A stretch of 7,265 bases of DNA, from the NCBI GenBank assembly GCA_003557125.1, contig PWPN01000257.1:1-7265 (forward strand). Direction: 5' to 3'. The position numbers and the translations under genes are program-made. Under the pieces are notes generated by a model that saw only the letters and a list, made by a program, of their open reading frames with translations, had not been told where the DNA came from and made no database searches. This stretch comes from Phycisphaerae bacterium (lineage in GTDB: Bacteria > Planctomycetota > Phycisphaerae > UBA1845 > PWPN01). This document shows, piece after piece, positions 1 to 6,455 of the stretch. Within the stretch, counting starts at the first letter, position 1. Every line of letters begins with the position of its first letter.

Positions 1-1096
1 CCATGAGATATCTGTTTCCCATGGCACCGGTGAACCTGACGTCCATGATCCGCACGCCCGCGAAGCCGACGATCGAATAGGTGGCATTGTTGCCCGGCCC
101 GCTCACGTGATCGAACAGCGGCAGGGAGCGCCCCTGCCCGACGATCTCTTCGAGCGGATCCTTCATGGCTGCACTCATGCCCGGGTTCCCTCCGAGCCAG
201 AGCACGCCATTGGGGCCGAGTCTCAGCTCTCCCCCATGAAACGCCAGATCCTGGGCGGACAATACCTCGCGTATCTGGCGTCTCAACGTGTTGGTGCTGT
301 TGTTATTCGTGCCGATGTTGACGGTCCCCAAGTTGCCCGGCGGCAACTGGAATTCGCCCGCGCCGGGAAAGATGTTGATTTCGGGTATGCCGTCATGACC
401 GTGCGTGACCTGACCGGTATCCGGGTCGTAGGCGAAATTGTCCTCTGTCCACCCGATGCCACGGATTAGATCGTTCCATGCGTCGACGTGCAGCGCGAAG
501 GGCATGACGCCCGCGTTGCCGCTGTCGGGCGTGACGCGGAATCCGACGGTGCCGCGATCGTACGCAGCCACAGCCGAGGCTGACACGTTGCTGCTGGTCA
601 GACCGAAAATCGAGGCGAACGCCAAGGGGACCGGCCCGTTCCGCGCCGCGTTCCGCCTGGCTGTGACCTGGACGGCGTTCGTCCGGGCATCCACGCACGG
701 CAGGATGCTCGTCGCGTGGTTCGTCGGCTCGGCAAGGTAGCCGAAAACGATATCGCCCTCGGGGGCGTTCCCGTCATTGCGATCGAGTTGGAACGCACTG
801 GACAGGACGGGGTTCTCCGCAGCGAGTTCGACGGCCCGGGTCCGGCTATCGACCGCGGCCAATGATACGCCGACATCGCCTTTCAGCCGATCCTCGTCCA
901 GGACGAGATCCCACGCAGCCGCCAGTGCAGCCGCATCGGCGGTGCGTTGAAGCTCGGCCCGGGTCTGGTAGAGCATCCCCACATCGACCGCCAGGGCCGC
1001 GAAACCGACCAGTGTCGTCATCGAGATGGCCACCATCACCACGACCTGCCCGCGACGACGACGCCGACCCGGATGCAATCTCTTGTATGCGTGCAT
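1..1096 (-). CDS. TadG-like membrane-anchored protein, C-terminus cut by window edge
   Basis: The frame is open from the ATG at 1096 to the left edge (365 codons), so the C-terminus is missing. A Shine-Dalgarno GAGGGAG at 1111-1105 sits 8 nt before the ATG. Residues 1-15 are very basic (GRRRRRG), followed by a hydrophobic segment at about 17-42 ending AALAVDVGML, then AELQRTADAAALAAAWDLV. This is the classic N-terminal TadE/TadG-like signature: a short cytoplasmic basic tail, one membrane anchor and an amphipathic helix. The rest should lie outside the membrane. It lacks a visible von Willebrand A domain. It aligns without large gaps to the neighbouring protein at 1319..2512, about two thirds identical by eye, so the two are tandem paralogues. 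TadG-like proteins are accessory to Flp/Tad pili in other bacteria. In this lineage similar genes often occur apart from a full tad cluster (recollection, not checked), so a pilus role is only inferred. Confidence 0.9.
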   Translation of the reverse strand, partial: MHAYKRLHPGRRRRRGQVVVMVAISMTTLVGFAALAVDVGMLYQTRAELQRTADAAALAAAWDLVLDEDRLKGDVGVSLAAVDSRTRAVELAAENPVLSSAFQLDRNDGNAPEGDIVFGYLAEPTNHATSILPCVDARTNAVQVTARRNAARNGPVPLAFASIFGLTSSNVSASAVAAYDRGTVGFRVTPDSGNAGVMPFALHVDAWNDLIRGIGWTEDNFAYDPDTGQVTHGHDGIPEINIFPGAGEFQLPPGNLGTVNIGTNNNSTNTLRRQIREVLSAQDLAFHGGELRLGPNGVLWLGGNPGMSAAMKDPLEEIVGQGRSLPLFDHVSGPGNNATYSIVGFAGVRIMDVRFTGAMGNRYLM

Positions 1097-1150
1097 CGTG
1101 ACGTCTCCCTCATAGGTGCACACGGTATCCAACCGCGTAATCGCACGATC

Positions 1151-1172
1151 CCCCAGCGAACGTCGCTGAGGG
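1151..1172 (-). other. Small hairpin in the leader of the TadG-like gene
   Basis: The arms cagcga (1154-1159) and tcgctg (1163-1168) pair around a 3-nt loop. CCC at 1151-1153 and GGG at 1170-1172 extend the stem past a one-base bulge. It lies about 55 nt before the start of the TadG-like gene at 1096. It could be a leader structure or chance in GC-rich DNA, and no T-tract follows it. Confidence 0.35.
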
Positions 1173-1257
1173 AAATGGCTCGGCGTGGGGTCATTGCCGG
1201 CTAAGAAACGCGAGGGTCTTTTCGGCTTGGGCGATTCGAACGCGGGCAGACTCAGTA

Positions 1258-1318
1258 GCCTGCACGCACCCGGCAGGGGCACATCGGCGAGCGTCCCTGC
1301 CGGGTTGGTCGTGCAGGC
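1258..1318 (-). terminator. Strong hairpin just after a TadG-like stop codon
   Basis: This is a nested perfect inverted repeat. The outer arms are gcctgcacg (1258-1266) and cgtgcaggc (1310-1318). The inner arms are acccggcaggg (1268-1278) and ccctgccgggt (1295-1305), with a 16-nt loop. It gives 20 base pairs broken only by a small internal loop and begins next to the TAG stop at 1321-1319. No run of T follows on the minus strand, so it is not a standard intrinsic terminator. It may be a partial or Rho-assisted terminator, or a 3' end that protects the upstream message and lowers expression of the second paralogue. Confidence 0.6.
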
Positions 1319-2512
1319 CTAACGTACAAGCTGTGGGGGTCGGTACAGGTTGTTCTGGGTTCCACTGTTGTCGGTAATGCCGGTTTCATCCACGACGATG
1401 GCCGGCTGAATAATCAGGTATTTCAAATTCATCGCACCGGTCAGTTTGACGTCCACGATTCGAACACCCTCGAACTTGACGATCGAAAAGAGCGCGTTGT
1501 TCCCCGGTCCGCTCACATGGTTGAACAGAGGCAAGGAGCGCGCCTGGCCGACGATCTGCTCGAGAGGGTCCTTCATGGCTGCGCTCAGGCCGGTGTTGCC
1601 TCCGAGCCACAACACGCCGTCGGGGCCGATCCTGAGTTCCCCGCCGTGAAAGGCCAAATCCTCGGCCGAGATCCCGTGGAGAATCTGGCGCCGCAACGTG
1701 TTGGTGCTGTTGTTATCCGTGCCGATGTTTACCGTTCCGAAGTTGCCCGGCGGCAACTGGCCGCTACCGGCGCCGGGGAAAAGATTGATTTCCGGAATCC
1801 CGTCCTGACCTGGAGTCACCTTGCCGGTAACTGGATCGTAGGCGTAGTTATCCCCGATCGTCACGGCCCCGCTGATCAGGTCGTTACAGGAGTCGATCCG
1901 CAACGCGAAGGGCAGCAGTTCCGCGTTGGGCGTGTTCTCGGTCACACGATACCCGACGACGCCGCCCTCGTAGGCAGCCACCGCCCCGGCCGAGAGGTGG
2001 CTCGTGGTTTGCCCGAAGATCCGGGCCAGCATGAGCGGCACCGGACCGTTGCGCGTTTCATCGCGGCGCGCCATCGCCCGGATCGCGTTCGTGCGCGTGT
2101 CGATGACCGGCTGGAGGTCCATGGAATGATTGGCCGGCTCGGCGAGCCAACCGTAAAGAAGATCTCCATGGACTGCATTGCCGTCGTTGCGATCGACCTG
2201 GAGGCCCCGATTGAGCACGCTGTTGTTGGAGGCGATTTGAACGGCCCGCGTACGGCTGTCAATCACCGCCTGGGATACGCCATCGTTGCCCTGGAGTCGG
2301 CGTTCATCCAGCACGAGATCCCACGCGCCGGCCAATGCGGTCGCGTCCGCCGCCCGCTGAAGTTCCGCCTTCGTCGAATAGAGCATCCCGACATCCACCG
2401 CCAGAGCTCCGAAACTGATAAGCGTCACGACAGACAGCGCCACAGCCGCAGTGATCTGCCCCCGACGCAACGTCAATGACTTTCGATAAGCGACTTTGCT
2501 TTCCTTTCGCAT
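1319..2512 (-). CDS. TadG-like membrane-anchored protein, full length
   Basis: This protein has 397 residues from the ATG at 2512; an in-frame TTG at 2518 would add two. GGAGGAG at 2533-2527 lies 8 nt before the TTG and 14 nt before the ATG, while the following G-run is nearer the ATG, so the start is ambiguous by six bases. It has a basic N-terminus, a membrane anchor at about 19-44 ending GALAVDVGML, and AELQRAADATALAGAWDLV, matching TadE/TadG-like N-terminal domains (established family pattern). The exported part contains GPVPLMLARIFG and AVAAYEGG, then a block with QDGIPEINLFPGAG, NSTNTLRRQI and WLGGNTGLSAAMKDPLEQI, shared almost word for word with the paralogue at 1..1096. One cysteine is present. 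No catalytic motif or VWA domain is seen. The gene follows the small secreted protein by 71 nt and is probably cotranscribed with it. The product is likely an envelope protein related to minor pilins; its role is unknown. Confidence 0.93.
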   Translation of the reverse strand: MRKESKVAYRKSLTLRRGQITAAVALSVVTLISFGALAVDVGMLYSTKAELQRAADATALAGAWDLVLDERRLQGNDGVSQAVIDSRTRAVQIASNNSVLNRGLQVDRNDGNAVHGDLLYGWLAEPANHSMDLQPVIDTRTNAIRAMARRDETRNGPVPLMLARIFGQTTSHLSAGAVAAYEGGVVGYRVTENTPNAELLPFALRIDSCNDLISGAVTIGDNYAYDPVTGKVTPGQDGIPEINLFPGAGSGQLPPGNFGTVNIGTDNNSTNTLRRQILHGISAEDLAFHGGELRIGPDGVLWLGGNTGLSAAMKDPLEQIVGQARSLPLFNHVSGPGNNALFSIVKFEGVRIVDVKLTGAMNLKYLIIQPAIVVDETGITDNSGTQNNLYRPPQLVR

Positions 2513-2530
2513 TCTCAACCCCCCCTCTCC

Positions 2531-2556
2531 TCCGTGCCGCCCACTTGCGGCACGGA
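2531..2556 (-). promoter_or_regulatory. Perfect 10-bp hairpin overlapping a ribosome binding site
   Basis: The arms tccgtgccgc (2531-2540) and gcggcacgga (2547-2556) are perfect complements around a 6-nt loop. In the minus-strand message the last three bases of the 3' arm are also the first three of the GGAGGAG ribosome binding site (2533-2527) of the TadG-like gene. It is the main structure in the 71-nt gap after the secreted protein's stop. No T-tract follows, so it fits a translational control element or an mRNA processing or stabilising hairpin better than a terminator. That role is inferred. Confidence 0.55.
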
Positions 2557-2583
2557 CGCTCTAACTGCTTCAGACAGACGGCA

Positions 2584-3213
2584 TTATTCCGAACTGTGAA
2601 GCACCTTCGGCGTGGTGTCACGGTAAAGCAGCCCGTCCGGGCCGAAGTAGCGCACCTCGACAATCTGGAACAGCCTCACGCGGTTCGACCCGTAGGTGAT
2701 CAGCGAGTTTCGCACCGAAACGTCCGTGCGGTACCCGCTCAGGTCCGGCAGGCCCGCAAAATCACCGACGATCGCCTCGATGCCGCCGAAATTCCCCCAG
2801 GTCGGTGAAAACCCGTTGACCACGGCAAAACGCGTGCGTTCCCCGTCCGTAGCCATCACCTGGGTCCACTTGAATTTCTCCTGCATGTTGCTGAACTCGT
2901 TCAGGTCGAAGCTTCGCGCGATCAGGATGTCGTCACCCGCCCAGCCCTGAACCTGGAATCCGCCCGGCTGAAAATACGGCACCTCGCGGTAGTTCCAGGT
3001 GATCTGTGCGTAATAGGGTTCCAGCACGGGAAATGGCGACAGGACCGTATGGAGTTGAGGCGCAGTGACATCGCCCTCCGGATCACGGACGACAAGCTCC
3101 CAATCCTCTTCGATCATGACGACCGGGACCGGCGCCTGAGCCGACACCACGGCACTGAATAAAAGCACACATCCGATCGCACCCAGCCAGATTTTTCGAC
3201 CATTCGTTTGCAC
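2584..3213 (-). CDS. Small secreted protein of unknown function
   Basis: This is a 209-residue protein read from a GTG start. A longer frame back to TTG at 3234 exists, but it contains the ribosome binding site AGGAGGGG, which sits 7 nt before the GTG, so the GTG is chosen. Residues 1-7 are polar and basic (Arg6, Lys7). A hydrophobic stretch at about 8-23 (IWLGAIGCVLLFSAVV) follows, then SAQA, giving a signal peptide with likely cleavage after Ala25 or Ala27. The mature part has no cysteine and no second membrane segment. It starts with an acidic, aromatic motif (EEDWELVVRDPEGD) and has alternating hydrophobic segments rich in Tyr, Trp and Gly (WNYREVPYF, GFQVQGWAG), suggesting an all-beta fold. 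I do not recognise a named domain. It is the first gene of the leftward group with the two TadG-like genes, so it may be their secreted partner. Similar proteins beside TadG-like genes in planctomycetes are a faint recollection, not evidence. Confidence 0.87.
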   Translation of the reverse strand: MQTNGRKIWLGAIGCVLLFSAVVSAQAPVPVVMIEEDWELVVRDPEGDVTAPQLHTVLSPFPVLEPYYAQITWNYREVPYFQPGGFQVQGWAGDDILIARSFDLNEFSNMQEKFKWTQVMATDGERTRFAVVNGFSPTWGNFGGIEAIVGDFAGLPDLSGYRTDVSVRNSLITYGSNRVRLFQIVEVRYFGPDGLLYRDTTPKVLHSSE

Positions 3214-3220
3214 GGTTCTT

Positions 3221-3228
3221 CCCCTCCT
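3221..3228 (-). promoter_or_regulatory. Ribosome binding site that fixes a GTG start
   Basis: AGGAGGGG on the minus strand lies 7 nt upstream of the GTG at 3213. It falls inside the frame that would start at TTG 3234, which rules out that longer start. Confidence 0.8.
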
Positions 3229-3328
3229 GTTCAATTTCCTACGAGGACCTCATACCTCCGCTACAAAGTCCCGATCCTTCTTATCCGTAAATGTTTCATC
3301 CTCCGCACCGGACAGCAGGCTGCACGAC

Positions 3329-3348
3329 CTGCCCCTCGGCAAGGGCAG
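3329..3348 (-). other. Leader hairpin upstream of the secreted-protein gene
   Basis: The arms ctgcccct (3329-3336) and aagggcag (3341-3348) form eight pairs with one G-U wobble around a 4-nt loop. It lies about 115 nt before the GTG at 3213, probably in the 5' leader of the leftward group. Its function is unknown. Confidence 0.4.
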
Positions 3349-3396
3349 ACGAGGGCAGCGCGACAAGAAAAAATCCAATACAGCCATCGCAAATGC

Positions 3397-3422
3397 AAAA
3401 AAAATGATTCGCGTTTCGCGAA
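3397..3422 (-). terminator. Weak terminator-like hairpin followed by eight T
   Basis: On the minus strand a 6-bp stem (ttcgcg 3408-3413 with cgcgaa 3417-3422, 3-nt loop) is followed after three bases by an unbroken run of eight T (3404-3397). The stem is short, so efficiency would be low. It could be a backup terminator behind the propeller gene or an attenuator before the secreted-protein gene, depending on where that promoter lies. Confidence 0.4.
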
Positions 3423-3558
3423 GATTCGATGTGACTCGGCGCAGGGAGAGGTCACCGCTTTTTTTACCGGACGTACCTCATCTGTCGGCAGGAATTTTCG
3501 TTCCCCACCTGCACTTACTCAGCAGAGATTGCTCTCCGCATGGCCTGACAGAGCGCGC

Positions 3559-3594
3559 AAAAAGCAGGGGCGCCGCTTTTATACGGCACCCCTG
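3559..3594 (-). terminator. Rho-independent terminator of the propeller exoprotein gene
   Basis: In the minus-strand transcript, arms at 3594-3584 and 3575-3565 form 11 pairs, all Watson-Crick except one G-U, with an 8-nt loop. One base later comes a run of five T (3563-3559), and an A-rich stretch precedes the stem. It sits about 60 nt after the TAA stop at 3657-3655. This separates the propeller gene from the leftward TadG-like group. Confidence 0.82.
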
Positions 3595-3654
3595 TTTGTG
3601 ATGACTACCGGGCCACACCCCCCGACATTGCCCGATAGTTGAACGATCGTCAAC

Positions 3655-6144
3655 TTAATCGCATGCCGGCGTTATGAAATCGACACGGCACCAGTCGTTG
3701 GCATTTATCGAGCTTCCATAGCCGCCCACGAAAACCGTTGCCCAGCCGTCCTCGCCGCTGGTCTTGGTGAACGTCAGCGCCTTGGAGCCCCAATCGAGGC
3801 GCGGCGCGTTGGTCCCAATGTCCACGACGGTCGGGTCCGTCCCGCCGTTGAAATCCACCGCAAGCCAGCCGTTGACGCGGTCCGTGTTGTTCATCCGGAA
3901 ATAGGCCTCGATCGTATATGGGACGCCGACCTCGACCCACACCTGCTGATAAATGGTTGTCGTCTGTCGGCCGGCGGTCGTCCAACGGATCTCCTGGGAA
4001 TAATTGCCGGAGTAGCTGTCCGTGCTCGCAAATACGTCAGCGGCATCGCCCCCGACAGCCCAGCCGGTGGCCACGCCCGCCGTGTACGTTTCGAGATCGT
4101 GATTCGTGAAGCACAGAGGCGGCGCATCGAAGTAGACCTCGAGCGACGCGGCGTTTGACGTCGCGCTGCCGTGATTGTTTGTCACGACGCAACGATAATC
4201 GCCCTGATCTTCAATCTGACAGTCGGAAATCTGAAGCGTGTGCGTCGTCGCACCGGAGATGTTCCCACCGTCCACGAGATCGACCTGGTCCTTCTGCCAC
4301 TGGTAGCTCAGGGGCGTCGTACCCGAGGCAGCCACCGTGAAGGTAGCCGTCTCACCGGAATCGACGGACTGGTTGGCCGGGTTCTGCGTGATCTCCGGCG
4401 CGAACGGCCCCGCACAGTCCGGGTCGCCTGGAACGTTGGCACCCGTGAAACAGCCGAGGAAGATCGCCAGGTCGTCGGCGTCCACGTCGTCATCGTCGTC
4501 GAGCCGTGCCCAGATGCAGGCAGGGTCGTCCTGCGGAACGTCGGGGCCGGTATAGCACGCCTGAAACAGACCGAAGTCGACCTGGTCCACGTCGCCGTCG
4601 CCGTCGAGGTCGCCCGGGATATTCGAAGGCGATACCGTGACCAGCACGGAATCGCTGTCCGACACGTTCTGGGAATCGGTCACGGTCAATGTATAGAGGG
4701 TCGTCACGGTCGGCGAAGCCGTCGGCTCGAGCAGTTGGGGGTTGTCCAGCCCCTCGGTCGGCGACCACTGGATGGCGTAAGGAGGCGTGCCACCACTGAC
4801 CGCGCCCTCGAGCAAGGTCGAACGATCCAGAAGGATATACTTGTCCGGCCCGGCGTCGACCACCACCGGCGGAGGCGGCGGTGCGGGCCCGAACTTCATG
4901 ATAAACGCATCCGTACCACCATGATTCTGGTTTCCATCGAGATGGCCGCCGGTCGTACCTGCAAGAAAAACAGCGCCGTCGGCGGTGGTGGCTACGCCAC
5001 GGGCCCATTCATTGGCACTGGTGCCCACCACGGTCATCCACAGACGAGTCCCCGCGGGGTTGTATTTGGCCAGAAAAACGTCGAGCCCCCCTGCGTACGG
5101 ATTACCATAAATTGGACCCGCCACGGCCCCCGCCAGGTAGACATTCCCGTCGGCGCCCATCGCGACGCCCCAGCCCTGATCGTGCTCGTCGGTGCCGAAC
5201 TGCCTTCCCCAGAGCGCATTTCCATTCGCGTCGAACTTGGCCAGGAAGACATCGCGCCCCCCCATGCGCGATCCGTAGAGCGCGCCCGTCGTGTATCCGG
5301 AAACGTAAACGTTCCCGGCTGCGTCCGTGGCCAGGGAATAACCGTGCTCCGCGTTCCAGGTCCCCCACTGGCGCACCCAGAGACGGTTGCCGTTGTTATC
5401 GTACTTAGCGAGAAAAACCGAAGCGCTGCCCATATGAGGCTGGCCGTCGATGGGCCCTGCAGCCCAGCCCGTGATGAAAACATTGCCCCAGGCATCGCAT
5501 GCGATGCCCCAGGCTTCATCGTTTTCTACCGAGCCCAACAGTCGGGTCCACAAACGGGTACCGAACGCGTTGTACTTGCTGACAAAGGCGTCTGCCTTTC
5601 CGATGCGCGTTTGCCCGTGCATGTCGCCGCGGACATAGCCGGTGATGAAAACGTTGTCCCAGGGGTCCGTAGTGACCGCAAAGCCCTCATCGTCCATGGC
5701 CGTCCCGATCTGCCGGGTCCAGAGCCAGTTACCCGTCGGGCTGAACTTCATCAGGAAGATATCCCTGTTCCCCACGTGCCATTCGCCGTCCAGGGAGGCG
5801 GCGGCGTAGCCCGTGGCGTAGACGTTGCCCTGGGAATCCGTCGCGACACCGAATGCAAAATCACGTTCGTCGGTCCCCCGCTGTCGGCCCCACAACAGGT
5901 TCCCGTCCGGGTCGTACTTGGCGACGAACATGTCGTAACGCCCGGCATTGGTGGCGAAAAGATTGCCTTGGGTCGCTCCCGCGATGACGTTGTTGCCCCA
6001 CAGGTCCACCGCTACCGCGTTGCCCTCGTCAAGGTTGTTGGACCCCACCAAGCGGGTCCAAAGCCTCTCGTCGGCCTGAGCGTGGACGTAACCTACGCTA
6101 TTGGCGCCGAGAATCAGAAAACACAGAACGATGAAACGCTTCAT
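3655..6144 (-). CDS. Secreted multidomain protein: SBBP propeller, PKD, EF-hand, Ig, CBM-like
   Basis: This protein has 829 residues from the ATG at 6144, with GGAGGAG 9 nt upstream; an earlier ATG at 6192 lies before that site and is rejected. The signal peptide spans about 1-22 (cleavage near VHA/QA). Residues 28-420 carry SBBP-type repeats of 56-57 residues with the pattern DxFLAKYxxxGxxLWxRxxGT...GNVYxTG. Six are full, and a leading and a trailing half repeat would complete a seventh blade, closing a seven-bladed propeller. A proline linker (421-426) follows, then a PKD-like domain (430-506). A double EF-hand, dockerin-like module (509-578) comes next: loop 1 at 512-523 is canonical, whereas loop 2 has Arg547 where the first calcium ligand is expected, and four cysteines flank the loops. 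An Ig-like domain spans 582-671 (YRCVV present, B-strand cysteine absent). The C-terminal beta sandwich (678-829) resembles family 4/9 carbohydrate-binding modules. No catalytic domain or sorting tail is visible. It is probably an extracellular binding or structural protein; ligand unknown. Confidence 0.95.
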   Translation of the reverse strand: MKRFIVLCFLILGANSVGYVHAQADERLWTRLVGSNNLDEGNAVAVDLWGNNVIAGATQGNLFATNAGRYDMFVAKYDPDGNLLWGRQRGTDERDFAFGVATDSQGNVYATGYAAASLDGEWHVGNRDIFLMKFSPTGNWLWTRQIGTAMDDEGFAVTTDPWDNVFITGYVRGDMHGQTRIGKADAFVSKYNAFGTRLWTRLLGSVENDEAWGIACDAWGNVFITGWAAGPIDGQPHMGSASVFLAKYDNNGNRLWVRQWGTWNAEHGYSLATDAAGNVYVSGYTTGALYGSRMGGRDVFLAKFDANGNALWGRQFGTDEHDQGWGVAMGADGNVYLAGAVAGPIYGNPYAGGLDVFLAKYNPAGTRLWMTVVGTSANEWARGVATTADGAVFLAGTTGGHLDGNQNHGGTDAFIMKFGPAPPPPPVVVDAGPDKYILLDRSTLLEGAVSGGTPPYAIQWSPTEGLDNPQLLEPTASPTVTTLYTLTVTDSQNVSDSDSVLVTVSPSNIPGDLDGDGDVDQVDFGLFQACYTGPDVPQDDPACIWARLDDDDDVDADDLAIFLGCFTGANVPGDPDCAGPFAPEITQNPANQSVDSGETATFTVAASGTTPLSYQWQKDQVDLVDGGNISGATTHTLQISDCQIEDQGDYRCVVTNNHGSATSNAASLEVYFDAPPLCFTNHDLETYTAGVATGWAVGGDAADVFASTDSYSGNYSQEIRWTTAGRQTTTIYQQVWVEVGVPYTIEAYFRMNNTDRVNGWLAVDFNGGTDPTVVDIGTNAPRLDWGSKALTFTKTSGEDGWATVFVGGYGSSINANDWCRVDFITPACD

Positions 6145-6152
6145 AAGACCCC

Positions 6153-6160
6153 CCTCCTCC
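6153..6160 (-). promoter_or_regulatory. Strong ribosome binding site of the propeller gene
   Basis: GGAGGAGG, within a longer purine run ending in six G, precedes the ATG at 6144 by 8 nt. It fixes the start and excludes the upstream ATG at 6192. A similar GGAGGAG plus G-run precedes the TadG-like gene at 2533-2519. Confidence 0.8.
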
Positions 6161-6325
6161 AGAGATTCAGTCAGAATTGAACGCGAGATCAACCCCGGCT
6201 GATCCCCCGATGCTGCCAGTCGATTCGTGCCCGGTTACTGCCAAAGGGAAGCCGGCAGCGACAGGGACTTCTAACCCTCGCCCTTTAATTCTACGCAGTC
6301 AATCCATTTATCCGTCCACGCATGC

Positions 6326-6353
6326 CACAGGAGGCACCATATGCCCCCCTGCG
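6326..6353 (-). other. 5' leader hairpin of the propeller gene
   Basis: In the minus-strand RNA, CGCAGGGGGGCA (6353-6342) pairs with TGCCTCCTGTG (6336-6326) around a short loop, giving about eleven pairs with two G-U wobbles and one bulged G. If the sigma-54-type promoter at 6376-6390 is used, this hairpin would start about 12 nt from the 5' end of the message, a usual place for a stabilising stem. Confidence 0.4.
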
Positions 6354-6375
6354 TCAGTTACTTCTCATCAATCTC

Positions 6376-6390
6376 GCAAGCAGGGTGCCG
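6376..6390 (-). promoter_or_regulatory. Sigma-54 type (-24/-12) promoter candidate
   Basis: The minus strand reads CGGCAC, five bases, TTGC. This matches the sigma-54 consensus core GGCAC-N5-TTGC at all nine core positions, with the invariant GG and GC at correct spacing; only the leading T is replaced by C. Transcription would begin near 6365, leaving a leader of about 220 nt before the propeller gene ATG. No activator (enhancer-binding protein) gene is in view. A nine-base match has a few percent chance of arising in a window this size on both strands, so this is suggestive only. Confidence 0.45.
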
Positions 6391-6455
6391 AGAAATGAAC
6401 GCCGCCCCTAAGCCCGGCCCAAGGCCGTTTGGCATTGTTTGTCCAGTATAACCTG

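Larger units (their letters stand above)
3214..3558. other. Intergenic stretch upstream of the secreted-protein gene
   Basis: No convincing gene lies here on either strand. It is richer in A/T runs than its surroundings, with A6 near 3368-3373 and A8 at 3397-3404 on the plus strand. It holds two hairpins listed separately and a close direct repeat of agggcag (3342-3348 and 3352-3358). It must contain the promoter of the leftward gene group, but no clean -35/-10 pair or -24/-12 element was found by eye. Two ATG codons near 3261-3300 on the minus strand follow GGAGG directly, too close for use as upstream open frames. Confidence 0.6.

Noticed and set aside
1198..1385. A minus-strand frame reading through the intergenic gap with a helical-looking end (RIAQAEKTLAFLSRQ)
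   Set aside because: It has no start codon with a ribosome binding site, overlaps the end of the TadG-like gene and runs through the large hairpin. It is most likely chance, though a decayed gene remnant cannot be fully excluded.
1517..2479. A 320-codon plus-strand frame opposite the full-length TadG-like gene
   Set aside because: It is an antisense shadow. A similar antisense frame opposite the paralogue (107-469) exists only because the coding strands are homologous.
3261..3300. Short upstream open frames (12 and 4 codons) in the secreted-protein leader
   Set aside because: GGAGG lies directly against each ATG, too close for normal initiation, and the peptides have no visible meaning.
3638..3654. 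A near-palindrome (gttga ... tcaac around acgatcgt) just after the propeller gene stop
   Set aside because: Only five pairs form and no T-tract follows; the stronger terminator at 3559-3594 explains the gene end.
3655..6144. The propeller repeats as a recent DNA-level tandem repeat
   Set aside because: The repeats are clear in protein but well diverged in DNA, so they reflect an old fold and not a recent expansion.
4171..6180. A 669-codon open frame on the plus strand across the propeller gene
   Set aside because: It lies fully antisense to a gene with clear domains, signal peptide, ribosome binding site and terminator. Its translation is Arg/Val/Gly/His-rich with no recognisable motif. Codon bias in the real gene keeps this frame free of stops.
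6177..6398. A 73-codon plus-strand frame in the divergent region
   Set aside because: It has a TTG start without a ribosome binding site, a low-complexity Pro/Ser/Thr composition and no motif.
6447..6452. tataac as a sigma-70 -10 box for rightward transcription
   Set aside because: There is no -35 match at 16-18 bp and no extended -10, and a terminator starts four bases later.
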